Positions 27,826 through 37,576 of a DNA stretch of 64,000 nucleotides are shown here, in pieces. Within the stretch, counting starts at the first letter, position 1. Each line of letters opens with the position of its first letter. This DNA comes from Candidatus Nitrohelix vancouverensis (GTDB taxonomy: Bacteria > Nitrospinota > Nitrospinia > Nitrospinales > VA-1). Below the pieces are notes generated by a model, which had not been told where the DNA came from, made no database searches, and saw only the letters and a program-made list of their open reading frames with translations. The stretch spans positions 1,948,557 through 2,012,556 of the forward strand of contig CP048620.1 of assembly GCA_015698305.1 (NCBI GenBank), in the 5' to 3' direction. The translations under genes were made by a program, and so were the position numbers.

Positions 27826-28011
27826 AATTTGTTTTTTGGTTTTTTTATTTTATCTGGTAAGTGATTGATTCAATTGTATTATGCGCAGAACCCCGTTCGC
27901 CGCGCAAACAAAAAAGACCTTCCCCATACGACATGGATCAGCGGCACGGCAAATCGTCTGTCATGCCCGTGTTCATGTCGCCAAAAATCCGACGAGTTTT
28001 TTTGAATTTAC

Positions 28012-28338
28012 CTAGTAAGGCAACTCGCCATTCTCAGATTCGAAATCCTCAAGAGAAACCATATCGATCGCATCCCAGGGGCAACCTTCCAACAGCGTAT
28101 TCATCGGTCCCTTGGTGATGCATTTTTTACATCCAATGCACAGCAGGGCGTCGACGTAAACTCGGTTGAATGCCGGAGCGTCTGGATTCTCTACCTCATA
28201 CATACAGTTGTCGACGGGGCATTCCGTGATGCAGATCGGGGAACCGCTACAGCCCGTGCATGCGTCGTTGATAACGGCGAGTATTTTGGGTTTTCGTTTT
28301 CTTTGACCTGTTTTTTTGGCTTTTTCTTTGACGGCCAT
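28012..28338 (-). CDS. Two-cluster ferredoxin
   Basis: A 108-residue soluble electron carrier with a basic 19-residue N-terminal tail. The first Cys group is CTGCSGSPICITECPVDNC, with extra residues between its second and third Cys. The second is CIGCKKC with a distant CPWDAI. Eight ligands for two [4Fe-4S] clusters can be assembled. The widened spacing in both groups and an acidic C-terminus set it apart from simple bacterial 2[4Fe-4S] ferredoxins. It lies 266 bases upstream of the ATP synthase operon on the same strand and divergent from holB. Confidence 0.88.
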   Translation of the reverse strand: MAVKEKAKKTGQRKRKPKILAVINDACTGCSGSPICITECPVDNCMYEVENPDAPAFNRVYVDALLCIGCKKCITKGPMNTLLEGCPWDAIDMVSLEDFESENGELPY

Positions 28339-28492
28339 GATATATTAAATAATGTGTTTATATTATTTTTATTAATGATTTAAACCGAACTCATTTATTA
28401 CCAGAAAGTTGTCGGTTTTGCAACGATATTGCCCGACCCGGTCCTATAAAAATATTCTTCCTGTCCGCATTGGGCTTTGAAACGGTTGTTTC

Positions 28493-29512
28493 ATGGGATT
28501 TTACGGTGTACTTGGCCAGGAACGGCCGCAACAAATCATACTTCAGGCTCTGGCGAATGAGAAATTGCCTCACGCTTATTTGTTTTATGGCGAAGACAGC
28601 GTGGGCAAGAAGAAAATCGCATGGGAGCTGGTCAAAGCATTGAATTGCGAAGCGCGCGAGGAGCAGGGCGCTTGCGGGCGCTGCGGTCCTTGCCTGAAAA
28701 TAGAAAAGAACCAGCATCCCGATGTGCATTTTCTCGAACCGAAGAAAAGCAGTCCGACCGCGAGAATGAGTTCCATCAAAATTGAACCGCTTCGGGAACT
28801 GCAACAACGTCTTTCTTTTCAGTCTTATGAGGGGCATTATAAGGCGGCGATCATTGACGGGGCGGATTTGATGAATCCGCAGGCGGCGAATTCTTTTCTG
28901 AAAACGTTGGAGGAGCCGCCGGCACGAACGATTTTTATTTTGATTGCTTCGAATCCTCATAATTTACTTCCAACGATTGTTTCCCGTTGTCAGGGGATTC
29001 GTTTTTTACCGCTGAGTCCGGGCGATGTGCGCCAGATCATCGCGCAGCAGGTCGAGCAGGGCAATCTGGAGATTGACGAGGGCGAATTGGAATTGCGGGC
29101 TTTGCGTTCCGGAGGGCGCATCGAAGCGGCTCTGGATGAGGATTTATTGCGAATCTGCGAACGGCGCGGAGAATTCCTGAATTTGATCCAAAACGTTTCG
29201 TTCGATCACATGTCGAAGATTTTTGAATGGTGCAAGGTGGTGGCCAAGCAGACGGACGATCTGCCGGCCTGTCTCCGAGAGATCGCGCATTTGCTTCGCG
29301 ATCTTGCGATTCTCAAATCCTGCGGCGAGACGGGCGCGATCGTGAATGCGGATATGCGCGACGAATTGCTCGCTGTTGCGGAAACTAAATCGCTGGAAAC
29401 GCTGTTGAGGATGTTTCAGAGCGTTTCAAAAACCCTGTTTGATTTGAAATTTAATTTTAATGTTCAATTGGCGCTGGAATCCATGTTGATTGATTTTTGC
29501 GAGGCGGCTTGA
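28493..29512 (+). CDS. holB: DNA polymerase III delta-prime subunit
   Basis: Clamp-loader subunit, 339 residues. The P-loop is degenerate (GEDSVGKKK), as expected for delta-prime-type proteins. A zinc module follows with CGRCGPC plus an upstream Cys. The sensor-type region IIDGADLMNPQAANSFLKTLEEPP is diagnostic. It is the first gene of a plus-strand run with the PSP1 protein, metG and the TatD fusion. Confidence 0.94.
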   Translation: MGFYGVLGQERPQQIILQALANEKLPHAYLFYGEDSVGKKKIAWELVKALNCEAREEQGACGRCGPCLKIEKNQHPDVHFLEPKKSSPTARMSSIKIEPLRELQQRLSFQSYEGHYKAAIIDGADLMNPQAANSFLKTLEEPPARTIFILIASNPHNLLPTIVSRCQGIRFLPLSPGDVRQIIAQQVEQGNLEIDEGELELRALRSGGRIEAALDEDLLRICERRGEFLNLIQNVSFDHMSKIFEWCKVVAKQTDDLPACLREIAHLLRDLAILKSCGETGAIVNADMRDELLAVAETKSLETLLRMFQSVSKTLFDLKFNFNVQLALESMLIDFCEAA

Positions 29513-29514
29513 AA

Positions 29515-30408
29515 ATGGGAATCCTTACTCATATGGAAACTCAGGCCCATCGGTCTGATGAAAGCAAGCCGGAGCCGAAACGCTTTGTGATTGGCGTACG
29601 CCCCACCGACGGGGTGCGTTCTGAATTGTGCGACCCCGGCGAATTGCGCTTGCGGGTGGGAGATCAGGTGATCGCGCAAACTCAGGCCGGCGTTCAGATT
29701 GGCGTCATCGCGTCAAACAAGATCATCGACTATCGAAAAAAACAGCCGGGATGCAAGACGGGCAAGGTTCTGCGAATCGCAAACGCCAACGACTTGCAGA
29801 CGCAGAGGAAAAAAGAGGAATTGGAGTACAAGGCGAAATCATTTTGCATTGATAAAATCACCGAATTGAAATTGCCCATGAGCCTGAGCCGGGTGGTGCA
29901 TGAGCCGAACGAGAAAAAAACCATTTTTTTCTTCACCGCGGAAGGACGGGTCGATTTTCGTCAACTGATCAAAGAACTCGCCAGTTTCCTGCGACACCGC
30001 ATTGAGATGCGTCAGGTCGGCGTGCGCGACGAGGCGCGGGCGATCTCGGGAACGGGAATCTGCGGCGAAGAGCTGTGTTGCACGCGATTCCTGAAAGATT
30101 TCAATCCGGTGACGATTCGCATGGCAAAGGATCAGGGGCTGGCCCTGAATCCCGGAAAAATTTCCGGCGTGTGCGGTCGGCTGATGTGTTGCCTCCAGTA
30201 CGAACATGAAGTGTATCGAAACCTCTCCAAGAGCATGCCCAAGATTGGCAAGAAAGTCGAAACGCCTTCGGGGCCGGGCAAGGTGATTAAAAATGAAATT
30301 CTGAATCAGTTTGTCGTGGTGCGACTCGACGACGATTCGGTGCTTTCATTTCCGTCGGACGAAGTCCATACTGCCAAACCGCGCCCCTCGTCGGATAAAC
30401 CCGCTTAA
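29515..30408 (+). CDS. PSP1-domain protein (RicT/YaaT family)
   Basis: A 297-residue PSP1 C-terminal domain protein. The family's cysteine sets are seen in CGEELCC and VCGRLMCCLQYE. In Bacillus subtilis the homologue RicT (YaaT) works with RicA and RicF in an Fe-S complex affecting RNA processing; the role outside Firmicutes is unclear. holB-YaaT is a known gene order. The start ATG 29515 is two bases after the holB stop, with GAGGCGG seven bases before it. Upstream TTG and downstream ATG 29533 are alternatives. Confidence 0.92.
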   Translation: MGILTHMETQAHRSDESKPEPKRFVIGVRPTDGVRSELCDPGELRLRVGDQVIAQTQAGVQIGVIASNKIIDYRKKQPGCKTGKVLRIANANDLQTQRKKEELEYKAKSFCIDKITELKLPMSLSRVVHEPNEKKTIFFFTAEGRVDFRQLIKELASFLRHRIEMRQVGVRDEARAISGTGICGEELCCTRFLKDFNPVTIRMAKDQGLALNPGKISGVCGRLMCCLQYEHEVYRNLSKSMPKIGKKVETPSGPGKVIKNEILNQFVVVRLDDDSVLSFPSDEVHTAKPRPSSDKPA

Positions 30409-30429
30409 CCCTTAACCTCATTTCATTAC

Positions 30430-32442
30430 ATGCAAGGATCGCGAAGTAAGTTTTACGTAACCACGCCGATTTATTATGTCAACGATGTGCCGCATATCGG
30501 CCACGCCTACACCACGATTGCGGCGGATGTCGTTGCGCGTCGCCAGCGCCAGGAAGGTAAGGAGGTCTGCTTTCTGACCGGAACCGACGAGCATGGGCAA
30601 AAGGTGCAACAGGCCGCGCGCGATCTGGGAGTGACGCCGCAGGCGCATGTCGACCGGCTTCATGTCCGTTTCAAGGAGCTGTGGGAACGCTTCAATATTT
30701 CCAACACCGATTTCATTCGCACCACCGAGGAGCGTCATCAAAAAGTCGTGCGCGAAATTCTCACGCAGTTGTTTGATCGCGGCGAGATTTACAAGGCCTC
30801 GTATGAAGGCTGGTACTGCACGCCAGACGAACGGTTCTGGACGGAGAAAGACCTTGTGAACGGGGCTTGCCCGGAATGCTCGCGTCCTGTCGAAAAGATT
30901 CTGGAACACAATTATTTTTTCAAGATGGGGCAGTACGGCGACTGGCTGAAAGAGACCATTCAAGCGAACCCGGATTTCATTCAACCCGCTTCACGGCGCA
31001 ATGAAGTGCTGGGATTTCTCGGCAATCCCTTGGGCGATCTGTGCATCTCGCGTCCCAAGTCGCGTCTGGAATGGGGCATCCCTCTGCCGTTTGACGAGGA
31101 CTACGTCACCTATGTCTGGTTCGACGCGCTCATCAACTACATTTCCGCGCTGGGCAATTATGATGATTTGAAGGGCGATAGCTTCTGGCCCGCGGATTAT
31201 CATCTGGTGGGAAAAGACATTCTCACCACGCACGCGGTGTATTGGTCGACCATGCTAAAGTCGATGGGTCTGCCGACGCCGAAGTGCATCTTCGCGCATG
31301 GCTGGTGGACGGTGAATGGCAAGAAGATGTCGAAGTCCCTGCGCAACGTGGTGGAACCGAATCTGCTGATCGATCTGTTTGGCGTCGACGCCATTCGCTA
31401 TTTCCTGATGCGCGAAGCGCCTTTCGGTCTGGACGCCGATTTTTCCCATCAGGCGCTGGTCGGTCGCATCAACAGCGACCTTGCAAACAATCTGGGCAAC
31501 CTGCTGAACCGCACCGAAAACATGATCAAGCGTTATCATGAAGGAAAAATTCCCGAGCCGGTTGGCGATCCTTCGCATGAGCGCCTGAAAGAGCAGTTCG
31601 CCGAGGCGATTCCGGAGATTGAAAAACTCTATGGCGAGTTGGCCTATAACAAAATCCTTGAACGCATCTGGAGGCTGGTCGACGCGGGCAATAAATGGAT
31701 CGACGAGAAAGCGCCCTGGAATCTGTTCAAGACCGAAGAGGGCAAGAAGGAGTTGGCGGGGGTCATGTACCACATCGCCGAAAGTTTGCGCGCCCTGGCG
31801 ATTTTGATTTATCCCTGCATGCCGCACACGGCAGAACAGATTTTCAAACGCCTGAACGCTTCCGGCTCGCCGGAGTCCCTCGGCATGGCGTCGATCCTTG
31901 AATGGCGCGGCCTGCAAACGGGCGCGGCTCTTCAGCCGGGCGAGCAATTATTTCCGCGCATTGATGAAAAACGAGAAGCTGAAATCAACAAGACCTTGGA
32001 GTCGGCTCAAAAAGAAAACGGAGAAAAAGTGACTGAATCAGCGGCAGAAGTATCTGAAAAAAAAGAAGTGGAAGTAAAAAAAGAAGAACCGAAATCAACT
32101 GGGGAGAACGGCGCATCGCCGATCATCTCTTTTGAAGACGTGATGAAACTCGATCTTCGAGTGGGAACGATACTGGAAGCGGAAAAGGTCAAGAAATCAA
32201 AAAAACTCATTCAGTTGAAGGTGGATATCGGTTCCGAAGTGCGTCAGGTGGTCGCGGGCATCGCCGCGGCTTACGAGCCGGAAGCGCTGGTGGGACGCTC
32301 GATCATTCTCGTCGCCAATCTCAAACCGGCGAAGCTGATGGGCATTGAATCGCAGGGAATGGTCCTTGCCGGTAGCGACGCCGATAAAATCGTGCTGGCG
32401 GGATTCGATCAGGAATTGCCCAATGGAGCCCGCGTTAAATGA
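30430..32442 (+). CDS. metG: Methionyl-tRNA synthetase with C-terminal tRNA-binding domain
   Basis: A 670-residue class I synthetase. HIGH motif: PHIGHAYTT. Cysteine knot: GACPECSRPV (with YCTPDERF). Signature loop: KKMSKSLRN. After an acidic, Lys/Glu-rich linker (about 525-560) there is an OB-fold EMAPII-like domain (KLDLRVGTILEAEKV, ANLKPAKLMGIESQGM) that aids dimerisation and tRNA binding. The final TGA overlaps the next gene's ATG (ATGA). Confidence 0.97.
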   Translation: MQGSRSKFYVTTPIYYVNDVPHIGHAYTTIAADVVARRQRQEGKEVCFLTGTDEHGQKVQQAARDLGVTPQAHVDRLHVRFKELWERFNISNTDFIRTTEERHQKVVREILTQLFDRGEIYKASYEGWYCTPDERFWTEKDLVNGACPECSRPVEKILEHNYFFKMGQYGDWLKETIQANPDFIQPASRRNEVLGFLGNPLGDLCISRPKSRLEWGIPLPFDEDYVTYVWFDALINYISALGNYDDLKGDSFWPADYHLVGKDILTTHAVYWSTMLKSMGLPTPKCIFAHGWWTVNGKKMSKSLRNVVEPNLLIDLFGVDAIRYFLMREAPFGLDADFSHQALVGRINSDLANNLGNLLNRTENMIKRYHEGKIPEPVGDPSHERLKEQFAEAIPEIEKLYGELAYNKILERIWRLVDAGNKWIDEKAPWNLFKTEEGKKELAGVMYHIAESLRALAILIYPCMPHTAEQIFKRLNASGSPESLGMASILEWRGLQTGAALQPGEQLFPRIDEKREAEINKTLESAQKENGEKVTESAAEVSEKKEVEVKKEEPKSTGENGASPIISFEDVMKLDLRVGTILEAEKVKKSKKLIQLKVDIGSEVRQVVAGIAAAYEPEALVGRSIILVANLKPAKLMGIESQGMVLAGSDADKIVLAGFDQELPNGARVK

Positions 32443-33827
32443 TTATTGATACGCATGCGCATATAGACGTCGAACAGTTCGACGAGGATCGCGAAGAGGT
32501 GATCGCGCGCGCTCGCGAGGCGGGCGTTCAGTATCTCGTCAACGTCGGTTGCGACGTGGAGAGCAGTCGCCGCTCGCTCGATCTGGCGGAGCAGTATGAC
32601 TTCATTTATTCCACCGCCGGAGTACATCCGCACGACGTGAAATCCATCGACGAATACAGCTATGCGCGCCTGCGCGAATTGCTGGCGCATCCGCGCGTCA
32701 TCGCCGTGGGAGAGACGGGACTGGACTATTTCAAAAACTATTCGCCGCAGGAAGACCAGCGCATTCATTTTCGCAAGCAGATCGAACTGGCGCGCGAATT
32801 GGGCAAGCCACTCATCATCCACACCCGCGACGCGGCGGAAGACACCATTAAAATTCTGTCGGATTATTATCCGAAAGACCCGACCGCCCATTCGGGGATT
32901 TTTCACTGCTTCTCCGGCGATCAGCGTCTGGCGGATCAGGCTCTGGAACTGGGCTTTTATATTTCATTTTCAGGATCGGTGACTTTCAAGAAACTCGAAG
33001 ACCTGCGCGCCGTCGCCAAAACCATTCCCGCCGACCGCCTGTTTGCGGAGACCGACTGCCCCTATCTTGCGCCCGTTCCCAAACGCGGCAAACGCAACGA
33101 ACCGGCTTACGTCAATCACACAGCAGAACTGCTGGCGGACCTGCGCGGCGTCAGCATTCAGGATTTTCAACGCACCTCGGCCCTGAACTTTTACGAACTG
33201 TTCGGCATCGGCGACAATGCGAAGACCGGAACGGTCGCCTATCAGATTCGCAACTCGCTGTACCTGAACCTGACGCAACGATGCACGGCGGATTGCGTCT
33301 TCTGCACGCGCCTGACGCGCCCGGTGGTGCAGGGCTACAATCTGGCTCTCGACCGCGAACCGACCGCTCAGGAAGTCTGGGAGGCGATCGACGATCCCAA
33401 AAAATACGAACAGATCGTTTTCTGCGGATTCGGAGAACCCACCCTGCGTTTGAACGTGATTAAAGAAGTCGCGGCGAAAATCAAAGCCGCAGGCGGACAG
33501 GTGCGCCTGAACACCAACGGACACGGCAATGTCATCAACAAACGCAACATCCTGCCTGAACTGCAAGGACTGATCGACGAAGTGTCGGTGAGCCTCAACG
33601 CCGAAAATTCAGAACACTACGACGCCGTCACCCAGCCCCTGCCGATGTTTCGCAACGGCATCTACGACAAGGTCAAGGAGTTCATCGCCGAAGCGAAGAA
33701 ATACATCCCCGTCGTGCAGGCCAGCATCGTCACCCATCAGGACGAAGTGGATGAAGAACGTTGCGAAGAAATCGCCGAAGAATTCGGCGTCAAGTACCGC
33801 GCCCGCCGCTTCAATATTGTTGGTTAA
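32439..33827 (+). CDS. TatD-type nuclease fused to a radical SAM domain
   Basis: Residues 1 to about 258 are a TatD metal-dependent deoxyribonuclease: IDTHAHID, GETGLDYF, IHTRDA, HCFSG and ETDCPYLAP are all in order. Residues about 268-462 are a radical SAM domain with C282-x3-C286-x2-C289 (CTADCVFC) and the GE-type motif FCGFGEPTL. Both halves look complete. In many bacteria the radical SAM part is a separate gene next to tatD ('TatD-associated radical SAM'); here they are one chain. What the radical SAM half modifies is unknown. The ATG overlaps the metG stop. Confidence 0.94.
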   Translation: MIIDTHAHIDVEQFDEDREEVIARAREAGVQYLVNVGCDVESSRRSLDLAEQYDFIYSTAGVHPHDVKSIDEYSYARLRELLAHPRVIAVGETGLDYFKNYSPQEDQRIHFRKQIELARELGKPLIIHTRDAAEDTIKILSDYYPKDPTAHSGIFHCFSGDQRLADQALELGFYISFSGSVTFKKLEDLRAVAKTIPADRLFAETDCPYLAPVPKRGKRNEPAYVNHTAELLADLRGVSIQDFQRTSALNFYELFGIGDNAKTGTVAYQIRNSLYLNLTQRCTADCVFCTRLTRPVVQGYNLALDREPTAQEVWEAIDDPKKYEQIVFCGFGEPTLRLNVIKEVAAKIKAAGGQVRLNTNGHGNVINKRNILPELQGLIDEVSVSLNAENSEHYDAVTQPLPMFRNGIYDKVKEFIAEAKKYIPVVQASIVTHQDEVDEERCEEIAEEFGVKYRARRFNIVG

Positions 33828-33973
33828 TGTGGGTGTTTTTATGCAGGCAATGATTCCATTTCTTTCCTATCTAGACGCTTCTAAGAAAGATTAGATCTAT
33901 TATTTTCTTCGTGTCCACTTATTTCTGGGAAGTTCACTGTTCAAGCCAGGTACTAAAATAGAGGATAGAGGGT

Positions 33974-36103
33974 ATGAAAATTTCACAAATCCTAGACAAA
34001 ATTGATCAGCATCAGCTGTTTGTTCCCGCTTTTCAGAGAGAGTATGTTTGGAAGCGAAACGATGCAAAGCGGTTGCTAGATTCGCTGATTAAGGATTACC
34101 CCACTGGAACTATGCTGACTTGGGATACCAATCAGCCTCCTGAATTTAAAGGGAAAATCCAGTATCGCTCCGAGATGGGTACAGTGAAAGTTATTTTGGA
34201 CGGTCAACAGCGGATTACTACTCTTTATATGATAATCCGTGGAGAATTCCCCCCTTATTATAAAGCTACAGAAATCACTCATGATACTCGAAGCCTTTAC
34301 GTCAACGTTGAATCGCTGGAGCTTTCTTATTATCAAAAAAAAATGATGGAAAATAATCCTTTATGGGTAAAACTGATTGATATTTTTGACAAGAATATCA
34401 GGTTGAAGGACGTCGTTCGGGCATTAGAAAATATTGGGCAAGAAGTTTCCCGTGATAGAGATGATTTAATAGATGACAATTTGAACGCTATTACTAGGAT
34501 TATGGACCGAGATTTTCCTGAGCAGTCTGTTCCTGTAAAAGCCACGCTCAGGGAGGCGATTGACATTTTTTATATTGTCAACGCCAGCGGGATAAATCTT
34601 ACCGACGCAGAACTGGCTCTTGCGCAAATCTGCGGCTATTGGCCTAAGGCAAGAGAGGAATTGAAAAAAAAGCTTTTCGAATTGGAAAAAGACGGGTTTG
34701 TATTCAAATTGGATTTCCTAGTCTATGTCCTATTGGGAGTACTCTATAACATGGGATCAGAAATGAGCAAACTCCATACTCCAGACAACGAGGACCGGAT
34801 AAAGGAAGCTTGGAAAAAATTATCGGGTGAGACTTTGGACTATGTCATGAATATTATGCGGTCAAAGGCATTCGTCGATCATACAAAAGAAATTAACTCA
34901 GTTTATGCATTGGTACCCATCATCGTTTATGTTTACAGAAAAAATAGCGATCCTCTCTCTGATAGGGAGATTAAGAAGGCGGTTAAATGGTTTTACTATT
35001 CCCAAATTCGTCAAAGATATGTTAGCCAAATGCCTCAGAAGCTGGATAAAGATATTAGTATTGTTGTCCAATCCGAAAATGCATTTGACGAGTTATTGAG
35101 TATTATTAAAGCAGAAAGACCATTGGAGATTTCCAAAGATGAGTTTATTGGAGTTGATATACGGAACGCATTGTATGGATTAATGAGGTGGTACTTTAAA
35201 AGTAAAAATGCGGTTTGCCTGAGCACAGGGATCAGCATTAGGCAGAATATGGGTAAGAAATATGCTTTGGAGCAGAACCATATCTTTCCATACTCCCTGT
35301 TGAGCAAAAATGGATACAATAAAAATAATCGGCAAAAGTATGCCTTGGCCCAGGAAATAACCAACCGAGCGGTTCTAAGCCAAACGGGAAATATAAATAA
35401 GTTGGCTTCTCCTGCGGAGGATTACCTTTCCGATGTGAGTGAAAAATTCCCCAATGCCCTTCAACTGCAAAGCATTCCAAGCGACAGGGAACTTTGGAAA
35501 CTTGAAAATTATGAAAAGTTTTTAGAGGCTCGCCGTCGACTGCTAGCAGAAGAGTTGAACAACTTTCTAAATACTCTTGTTGACTCAGTTGATACCAGTG
35601 TTGAAACTTCTCTGGAGGAGTTAATTGCCGAAGGGGAGAGTAGTGACTTGGAATTTAAATCTTCTCTTCGATGGAACTTAAAAGAAAACCGCGCTGATAA
35701 AAAAATAGAGGGGATTGTTGTGAAAGCTATTGTAGCCTTAAACAATGGAGAGGGAGGCACCCTACTGATTGGCGTTAACGATGAAGGAACGATTCTGGGC
35801 TTGGACTATGACTATACAAGCTTAGATGGGAACAAGGATGAATTTGAACTTCACTTAAGGGAATTGGTAAAGAATAATTTTGGGGTGAACTTTGCCACCA
35901 ATAATATTGTTATAAGTTTTCCTGAAATTGATGAAAATGAAATTTGTCAAGTGAAAGTTAAAAAAGGATTGGAGCCGCAGTATCTGGAGTTTGTAGATAA
36001 AAACGGGGTCAAATCAAAAAAGTTCTATGTAAGAAGTGGGAATTCTTCTATCGAAGTTCCACTTGAGGAGGTTGCGACATATATAAATAATCGGTTTTTT
36101 TGA
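33974..36103 (+). CDS. DUF262-HNH-AlbA_2 fusion protein, likely phage defence
   Basis: A 709-residue protein with three parts. Residues 1 to about 220 are DUF262 (ParB/GmrS-like): F20-QREYVW and the nucleotide-site motif D76-GQQRITTLY. About 380-520 is a DUF1524-type HNH nuclease region with NH436IFPYS and later NRAVLSQTGNINKL. About 550-705 is an AlbA_2 (Schlafen-type) domain: DLEFKSSLRW, IVALNNGEGGTLLIGVNDEG. DUF262-DUF1524 pairs form GmrSD-type restriction systems that cut modified phage DNA; AlbA_2 domains bind nucleic acid or nucleotides. Stand-alone defence against modified DNA is the best inference. GAGG sites precede the ATG. Its composition is unlike its neighbours. Confidence 0.88.
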   Translation: MKISQILDKIDQHQLFVPAFQREYVWKRNDAKRLLDSLIKDYPTGTMLTWDTNQPPEFKGKIQYRSEMGTVKVILDGQQRITTLYMIIRGEFPPYYKATEITHDTRSLYVNVESLELSYYQKKMMENNPLWVKLIDIFDKNIRLKDVVRALENIGQEVSRDRDDLIDDNLNAITRIMDRDFPEQSVPVKATLREAIDIFYIVNASGINLTDAELALAQICGYWPKAREELKKKLFELEKDGFVFKLDFLVYVLLGVLYNMGSEMSKLHTPDNEDRIKEAWKKLSGETLDYVMNIMRSKAFVDHTKEINSVYALVPIIVYVYRKNSDPLSDREIKKAVKWFYYSQIRQRYVSQMPQKLDKDISIVVQSENAFDELLSIIKAERPLEISKDEFIGVDIRNALYGLMRWYFKSKNAVCLSTGISIRQNMGKKYALEQNHIFPYSLLSKNGYNKNNRQKYALAQEITNRAVLSQTGNINKLASPAEDYLSDVSEKFPNALQLQSIPSDRELWKLENYEKFLEARRRLLAEELNNFLNTLVDSVDTSVETSLEELIAEGESSDLEFKSSLRWNLKENRADKKIEGIVVKAIVALNNGEGGTLLIGVNDEGTILGLDYDYTSLDGNKDEFELHLRELVKNNFGVNFATNNIVISFPEIDENEICQVKVKKGLEPQYLEFVDKNGVKSKKFYVRSGNSSIEVPLEEVATYINNRFF

Positions 36104-36280
36104 TAAAGAGAAAAAGGACACTTCGGTAGCACCCAAATAAGATTTGTAGAAAATTTGTTTCTGAATTAATTCAAAATTGAAACCCATTAGAAACATAGTA
36201 ACCTATCTGTGTAATTCTCCTCCAATACCAAGGTGATTGAAGATTGTAAAAGTTGAAACGAGTTCCGTGAATTGCACAAA

Positions 36281-36346
36281 TCACAAATCTTCTTTCAGAT
36301 TCTGCTTGGTGTAGGACTTGGCGTTTTCGATCAGCGCTTCGCATGT
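36281..36346 (-). pseudogene. Diverged fragment of the uvrA 3' end
   Basis: Read on the minus strand, 21 codons plus a TGA encode TCEALIENAKSYTKQNLKEDL, against [21 protein letters not shown] at the end of the intact UvrA. A 20-base block (36308-36327) is identical to 37762-37781, and identity resumes for CAGCGCTTCG. No upstream UvrA sequence is present. It is a tail without a gene, in the same orientation as uvrA and just beyond the Fic gene. Confidence 0.8.
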
Positions 36347-36356
36347 TTTGTATACC

Positions 36357-37529
36357 CTAAGGATACAAACTCGGGAACCACCTCTCCACGATGCCGATGG
36401 GGAACCCCAGGCGCACGGGGCCTTTTACGCTTCTTGAAGTGAGAAGACCCTTTTCCAAAAGTTCTTTTAGAACGGTGCGCGCTTGTCGGTCTTTATAGCC
36501 CGTCAAACCAGCGGCCTTGCCTCGTTCAAACTCACCCGCTAAAAGCGATTCTCGCAATAAAGGGAAAGAGCCTTTCGGCAATCGCCTGGCGCGAACTTCT
36601 TCTTCGCTGTAAATTTCGATTCGACGGATGAGTTCATCCGGCTTGAGCAGGGATTCCATAAAGTCGATTTGATCGATACACACGCCTAAAAAGAACGCGC
36701 AAAATTCCTCCAGCCCCTTTTGAGAAAGGGAGCCACGTCCATCCAGATCCCCTTGCCGCGGTGCGTCTGCCGCATCCAGACGGGTCTTGTAGTTTTCAAC
36801 ATTGCGAGCCAGCCCGCGCGATGCCGACCAAAGGCTACTGCCGATTCCAATGGTTTTCAGGTAGGCGTGAGAGTACAGGCGCGCCACTCTTCCGTTTCCA
36901 TCAATGAAGGGATGTATCCAGAGCAGGCGGTGGTGTGAAGCCGCCGCCGCAACGAGCCTGTCCATACGGCCTAATCTGTCTGGGTCGTAAGCGTCTGTAA
37001 ATCGTTTTAGAAAATCAGGGATGTTTTCAGCGCTTGGAGGGATATGCCTTCCCACTGCAACGTCTGTTTCTCGAAATTTCCCAGGCTCCACAGGAATTTT
37101 TTCTTTTGTATCCGGGTTTTCGACCCAGAGGAGATCATCCGGCAGATGTTCGCAGAATTCCCTGTGAAGCCATTGGATAAAAGCGACGGTTTTATTCTCT
37201 TCTATATTTTGAGTATCGATTTTTTCTTGAAGAAGGATATGCGCCTTGGCTTCCAGTTGCAGGTCTCTTTTTTCAGGTTCCGCAGAAAAATCACCCTTCA
37301 GGGCGCGGTCAATATCCCTTGGGTGGGTGTCATGCCCTTCTATGAGATTGCTGTAATAGCAGTTCATGGAGCGAACGAGTTCGCCAATAGAAAGCTGGGT
37401 GGTGGGATGGATCATCCCCGCCAGATGGGCCGCTTTTTCCGACAATTCAACGCCGAGGTCCTGCAATTCTCTGGAAATTGGAGAAGGCAACATAGGTTCC
37501 ATTAGAGTGACTGGTTCACTTTTTGCCAT
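36357..37529 (-). CDS. Fic-domain protein (probable AMP-transferase)
   Basis: A 390-residue Fic protein. The full catalytic motif is H206-PFIDGNGRVAR217, as in enzymes that attach AMP from ATP to protein hydroxyls. An N-terminal inhibitory motif of the (S/T)xxxE(G/N) type is present as S60-N-L-I-E64-G65, so the enzyme is probably self-inhibited (class II Fic). The C-terminal 90 residues form a winged-helix-like region (KDRQARTVLKELLEKGLLTSR), common in such proteins and possibly DNA-binding. There is no separate antitoxin gene. A palindrome upstream may be its own operator. It lies between the two uvrA 3' ends. Confidence 0.92.
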   Translation of the reverse strand: MAKSEPVTLMEPMLPSPISRELQDLGVELSEKAAHLAGMIHPTTQLSIGELVRSMNCYYSNLIEGHDTHPRDIDRALKGDFSAEPEKRDLQLEAKAHILLQEKIDTQNIEENKTVAFIQWLHREFCEHLPDDLLWVENPDTKEKIPVEPGKFRETDVAVGRHIPPSAENIPDFLKRFTDAYDPDRLGRMDRLVAAAASHHRLLWIHPFIDGNGRVARLYSHAYLKTIGIGSSLWSASRGLARNVENYKTRLDAADAPRQGDLDGRGSLSQKGLEEFCAFFLGVCIDQIDFMESLLKPDELIRRIEIYSEEEVRARRLPKGSFPLLRESLLAGEFERGKAAGLTGYKDRQARTVLKELLEKGLLTSRSVKGPVRLGFPIGIVERWFPSLYP

Positions 37530-37576
37530 GTTGATTGTAAAAATTGCCGATTAAAATTTAGAATCTAACTATATAT

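Noticed and set aside
36104-36280. Missing integrase or transposase for the island
   Set aside because: Both strands were checked from 33.8 to 37.7 kb; no recombinase motif or terminal inverted repeats were found, so I do not call a mobile element.
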